Shown here: piece after piece, positions 36,492-39,283 of the stretch
How positions within the stretch are numbered: position 1 is the stretch's first letter
Layout: each line of letters starts with the position of its first letter
Origin: Bacteroidetes bacterium ADurb.Bin217
Lineage (GTDB): Bacteria; Bacteroidota; Bacteroidia; Bacteroidales; UBA1715
Length of the DNA stretch: 39,283 nt
Assembly: GCA_002069975.1 (NCBI GenBank)
Contig: MWCJ01000025.1
Location: forward strand, 1-39,283
Reading direction: 5' to 3'
Position numbers and translations under genes: made by a program
The notes under the pieces: model-generated
Database searches by the model: none
Told to the model about the DNA's origin: nothing
What the model saw: only the letters and a program-made list of their open reading frames with translations

Positions 36492-38141
36492 ATGATATCG
36501 GTAGATAATTTAGGGGTAGAATTTGGCGGAACAACGTTGTTTAAAGATATTTCGTTTGTTATTAACGAAAAAGACAGAATTGCATTGATGGGTAAAAATG
36601 GTGCCGGTAAATCGACATTATTAAAAATAATTGCAGGAGCACAGCAAGCATCACAAGGCAGAGTAGTAGTGCCAAAGGATAAAAAAGTAGCTTATTTGCC
36701 ACAACATTTAATGACAGAGAACACTCGCTCAGTTTTTGATGAAGCTTCACAAGCATTTTCTCATTTATTTGTAATGCAACAAAAAATAGATGATCTTAAT
36801 GTGGAGTTAACCACCCGTACCGACTACGAATCAGAAGATTATATGAAGATTATAGAAGAAGTGTCGGCTTTGAGTGAACAATTTTATTCAATAGAAGAAA
36901 TTAACATTGATGCCGAAGTCGAAAAAATATTGCTCGGACTTGGTTTTCTTCGTTCCGATTTTACTCGTCCTACCGGCGATTTTAGTGGTGGCTGGCGTAT
37001 GCGAATTGAGTTGGCGAAAATATTGCTTCAAAATCCTGATTTAATTCTGCTTGATGAACCTACAAACCATATGGATATTGAATCGGTACAATGGTTAGAA
37101 GAATTTTTAATTTCAAATGGGAAAGCTGTAATGGTAATTTCGCATGACAAAGCGTTTGTCGATGCTATTACTAATCGAACTATTGAAGTAACAATGGGGC
37201 GAATTTATGATTATAAAGTAAATTATTCCAGTTATTTGCAACTTCGTAAAGAACGCAGAGAGCAACAACAAAAACAGGTAGACGAACAGCAAAAAATGAT
37301 AGCAGAAACTACCGAATTTATTGAGCGATTTAAAGGAACATATTCAAAAACACTTCAAGTTCAATCCCGAGTAAAAATGCTCGAAAAATTAGTAATTCTC
37401 GAAGTTGACGAAGAAGATTCGTCTGCTTTGCGATTATCATTCCCCCCATGTGTTCGTTCGGGGAATTATCCTGTAATTGCTGAAAATGTATCGAAATCCT
37501 ACGACTCTCTCGAGGTTTTTAAACAGGCAGAATTTACTATAGCTCGTGGAGAAAAAGTTGCATTTGTAGGGAAAAATGGTGAAGGAAAGTCTACTATGAT
37601 TCAATGTATTATGAATCAAATACCCTTTGAAGGTAAATTAGCAATTGGACATAATACACATATAGGGTATTTTGCTCAAAATGAAGCCACACTTCTCGAC
37701 GAAGAAAAAACAGTGTATCAAACTATTGACGATGTTGCTGTGGGCGATGTGCGAACTAAAATAAAAGATATTTTGGGAGCTTTTATGTTTGGCGGCGAAA
37801 GTTGGACAAAAAAAGTAAAGGTGCTTTCGGGTGGAGAACGTACACGATTGGCAATGGTTAAATTATTGCTTGAACCGGTAAATTTATTAATTCTTGATGA
37901 GCCTACCAATCACTTAGATATTCGCACAAAAGATATATTGAAAAATGCCTTACTTGAATATGATGGTACGCTCATTCTCGTTTCTCACGACCGCGATTTT
38001 TTAGATGGTTTAGTTACAAAAGTGTATGAATTCGGTAACAAACGAGTGAAAGAACATTTATGTGGTATCAAAGAGTTTTTATCGCTTAAAAAAATGGAGC
38101 ATCTCCGTGATTTGGAACGTAAACAAACCTTAAAATGCTAA
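36492..38141 (+). CDS. ABC-F family ATPase
   Basis: 549 residues, two ABC domains and no membrane segments. Domain 1: Walker A GKNGAGKST at 34-42, signature FSGGWRMRIELAK, Walker B LILLDEPTNHMD. A charged coiled linker (RKERREQQQKQVDEQQKMIAETTEFIERF) follows. Domain 2: GKNGEGKST, LSGGERTRLAMVK, LLILDEPTNHLD, then SHDRDFLDGLV. ABC-F proteins act on ribosomes as translation factors or, in some, antibiotic-resistance factors; the linker and the lack of a known resistance context favour a housekeeping YheS/Uup-like member, but the subgroup is not certain. Its stop overlaps the convergent PAP2 gene by 12 bp. Confidence 0.94.
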   Translation: MISVDNLGVEFGGTTLFKDISFVINEKDRIALMGKNGAGKSTLLKIIAGAQQASQGRVVVPKDKKVAYLPQHLMTENTRSVFDEASQAFSHLFVMQQKIDDLNVELTTRTDYESEDYMKIIEEVSALSEQFYSIEEINIDAEVEKILLGLGFLRSDFTRPTGDFSGGWRMRIELAKILLQNPDLILLDEPTNHMDIESVQWLEEFLISNGKAVMVISHDKAFVDAITNRTIEVTMGRIYDYKVNYSSYLQLRKERREQQQKQVDEQQKMIAETTEFIERFKGTYSKTLQVQSRVKMLEKLVILEVDEEDSSALRLSFPPCVRSGNYPVIAENVSKSYDSLEVFKQAEFTIARGEKVAFVGKNGEGKSTMIQCIMNQIPFEGKLAIGHNTHIGYFAQNEATLLDEEKTVYQTIDDVAVGDVRTKIKDILGAFMFGGESWTKKVKVLSGGERTRLAMVKLLLEPVNLLILDEPTNHLDIRTKDILKNALLEYDGTLILVSHDRDFLDGLVTKVYEFGNKRVKEHLCGIKEFLSLKKMEHLRDLERKQTLKC

Positions 38142-38954
38142 CGAAACGGATATAACCTGTGGACTCATTCCAATTTGAACGTTTGATTTGTTGTCGATAC
38201 CCCGAGTATGCACATATGGAATCAAAATACCACATGCCGCACCTATTATATAGCCGCTTATTACATCTGTTGGGAAATGCCGTCCAGATTGTACACGTAA
38301 ATAGGCAACCGAAGCCGGAATAAGTGTTGCTAATCCCCAGCTCGCGTAACTTATTGTTGATTTTGGATAATACTGCGACACTACTTGTGCAGCAAAAAAA
38401 CAATTTGAAGCCGAAAAAGCAGTATGACCCGAAAAAAACGATTTACGACTGTCTTTTTCCATTTTGGTTTCCATAGTAACTTCACTATTATACACATACG
38501 GACGAGTTCTGCGTACACTTGATTTCGCTATATTTGTTGTAATCATTGTTACAGCATTAGTTTCGGCCCATAGAATTGCAAGTGTGCCCGCATGTTTTAT
38601 AAACGACTGCTTATCGTGAGCAGCTTGCAATGCAATTAGTCCTGCTCCTCCAACACTAACTATGCATGCAGTACCAACAACATAATCACTTATGTGAGCT
38701 TTTTGTTCGGAATACTTATGAATTGTATTCCTGTCAATTCTCCAAATAGTTGCAGAATTCAATGATTGAATCTCTTCCAACGAGTGTCCTTCAATTTGTT
38801 TGTTTAGACTATATATAGTAGCTAACCCTGCCAAAGAATATGCAGTATATATTGATTCGTGCCCCCAATGTAGAGTATATGGAATAGGAGTTTGCGATTG
38901 AGCAGTATTAATTATAAGCACACAAACCCAAAATAGTAATAATTGTTTGAACAT
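38130..38954 (-). CDS. PAP2-family membrane phosphatase
   Basis: 274 residues with a signal peptide (IINTAQSQ) and several hydrophobic helices. The three PAP2 motifs are intact: K144-x6-R151P152 (KSSVRRTRP), S175-G176-H177 (FFSGHTAF), and R220-x5-H226-x3-D230 (RVQSGRHFPTD). The family dephosphorylates lipid phosphates such as phosphatidate, PGP or undecaprenyl diphosphate; the substrate is open. The cleavable-type signal suggests a periplasm-facing or outer-membrane member. 3' overlap with the ABC-F gene. Confidence 0.92.
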   Translation of the reverse strand: MFKQLLLFWVCVLIINTAQSQTPIPYTLHWGHESIYTAYSLAGLATIYSLNKQIEGHSLEEIQSLNSATIWRIDRNTIHKYSEQKAHISDYVVGTACIVSVGGAGLIALQAAHDKQSFIKHAGTLAILWAETNAVTMITTNIAKSSVRRTRPYVYNSEVTMETKMEKDSRKSFFSGHTAFSASNCFFAAQVVSQYYPKSTISYASWGLATLIPASVAYLRVQSGRHFPTDVISGYIIGAACGILIPYVHTRGIDNKSNVQIGMSPQVISVSLAF

Positions 38955-38967
38955 ATGTATTTTTTTT

Positions 38968-38994
38968 CAAATATACAAAATTATTACATTGCAA
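38968..38994 (-). promoter_or_regulatory. putative promoter of the PAP2 gene
   Basis: Minus-strand TTG at 38994-38992, 16-nt spacer, TATATTTG at 38975-38968, 13 nt before the ATG. Confidence 0.55.
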
Positions 38995-39144
38995 CAAACA
39001 TCTGTATTGTTTCTCACTATCTCAACAGGGCAAACGCATCAAATTTGTCTTTCAATTTAACGATTACTTAATTGAATGGCTTGACGTAACTCTAAAGATT
39101 TGTTTACTTTTATTAGATTTTTTTGAATTGTGTAATACGCTTTG

Positions 39145-39283
39145 GTATAACTTCAGCGGCTACGAGCATGCGTGTGTGAGTGGAAAGCTCAAAACTTAGA
39201 AACATTTAGAAAGCTGCTTTAGTCACGTGGTTTCATAATGTTTCTTAATTTTGAGCTTGAGCGGGAAGGTGCATTCTTGTAGC
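39145..39283. repeat. large imperfect inverted repeat, attC/VCR-sized, cut by window end
   Basis: Outer arms GCTACGAGCATGC (39159-39171) and GCATTCTTGTAGC (39271-39283) pair at 11 of 13; inner arms at 39186-39206 and 39237-39257 pair at 19 of 21. The left side is preceded by GTATAAC (39145-39151), which would be an R''-like box. The second outer arm ends exactly at the last base, so the partner GTTATAC-like box would lie just outside. Size and architecture suit a VCR-type attC, but a MITE or a transcribed hairpin is possible. Confidence 0.55.

Larger units (their letters stand above)
38955..39283. other. gene-free right end of the window
   Basis: Holds the PAP2 promoter, about 140 bases with no recognisable feature, then the large inverted repeat from 39145. 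No ORF supported. Confidence 0.6.

Noticed and set aside
1..39283. tRNA or rRNA genes
   Set aside because: No cloverleaf or rRNA signature noticed by eye in the intergenic regions; only rnpB is supported among RNA genes.

Overview
The window looks like a chromosome segment of a low-GC Bacteroidota, probably class Bacteroidia. Supporting signs are a full-length SprA (the type IX secretion outer-membrane translocon), several proteins with T9SS C-terminal sorting domains, a Porin_10 barrel, BACON modules, a TamB protein beside tsaD, menaquinone synthesis by the futalosine route (MqnC), and repeated TAnnTTTG -7 promoter boxes in place of TATAAT. Genus cannot be fixed from the sequence.

Layout: 1-1424 is the N-terminal part of pyruvate phosphate dikinase (minus strand, cut by the window edge). 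1493-14677 is a long minus-strand block read as pdxA, ruvA, sprA, a Porin_10 barrel, then (after a repeat-bearing promoter) tyrS and a Gfo/Idh/MocA oxidoreductase whose start overlaps the tyrS stop. 14886-17511 is an AT-rich island of three minus-strand genes: a 160-aa membrane protein, a T9SS-sorted lipoprotein and a methyltransferase. 17681-21303 is housekeeping: pepA divergent from mqnC, which converges on tsaD. 21384-25748 is tamB, divergent from tsaD. 25882-30967 is a tandem pair of secreted GH9-BACON-CBM6 glycanases. 31034-31784 holds yjdM and a TonB-C-domain protein, closed by a bidirectional terminator facing pgi. 33762-34079 is RNase P RNA, overlapping at its 3' end a convergent operon of a T9SS-sorted CAP protein and a double DUF1573 protein. 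36492-38141 is an ABC-F ATPase, converging with overlap on a PAP2 phosphatase. The window ends inside a large inverted repeat.

The most interesting structure is the island at 14886-17511. Its first two genes are bracketed by short inverted sequences (GTTAGGTAC.. / ..GTACCTAAC and GTTACCACTA / TAGTGGTAAC) in exactly the relation expected between the first bases of an integron gene cassette and the R'' box of its own attC. A 134-nt attC-like element separates genes 1 and 2, a 72-nt one follows gene 3, and a third inverted repeat (about 125-140 bp, VCR-sized) sits at the right window edge. No integrase gene is present here, so this reads as an integrase-less or remote cassette array carrying a predicted T9SS cargo gene. 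This is inference from sequence symmetry and was not checked against any database.

A second pattern is that three unrelated short tandem-repeat arrays (8-bp, 7-bp and 17-bp units) each lie directly upstream of a TAnnTTTG promoter box (tyrS, rnpB, ABC-F), covering the place where the -33 element would be. For rnpB the last repeat unit supplies half of the -7 box itself.
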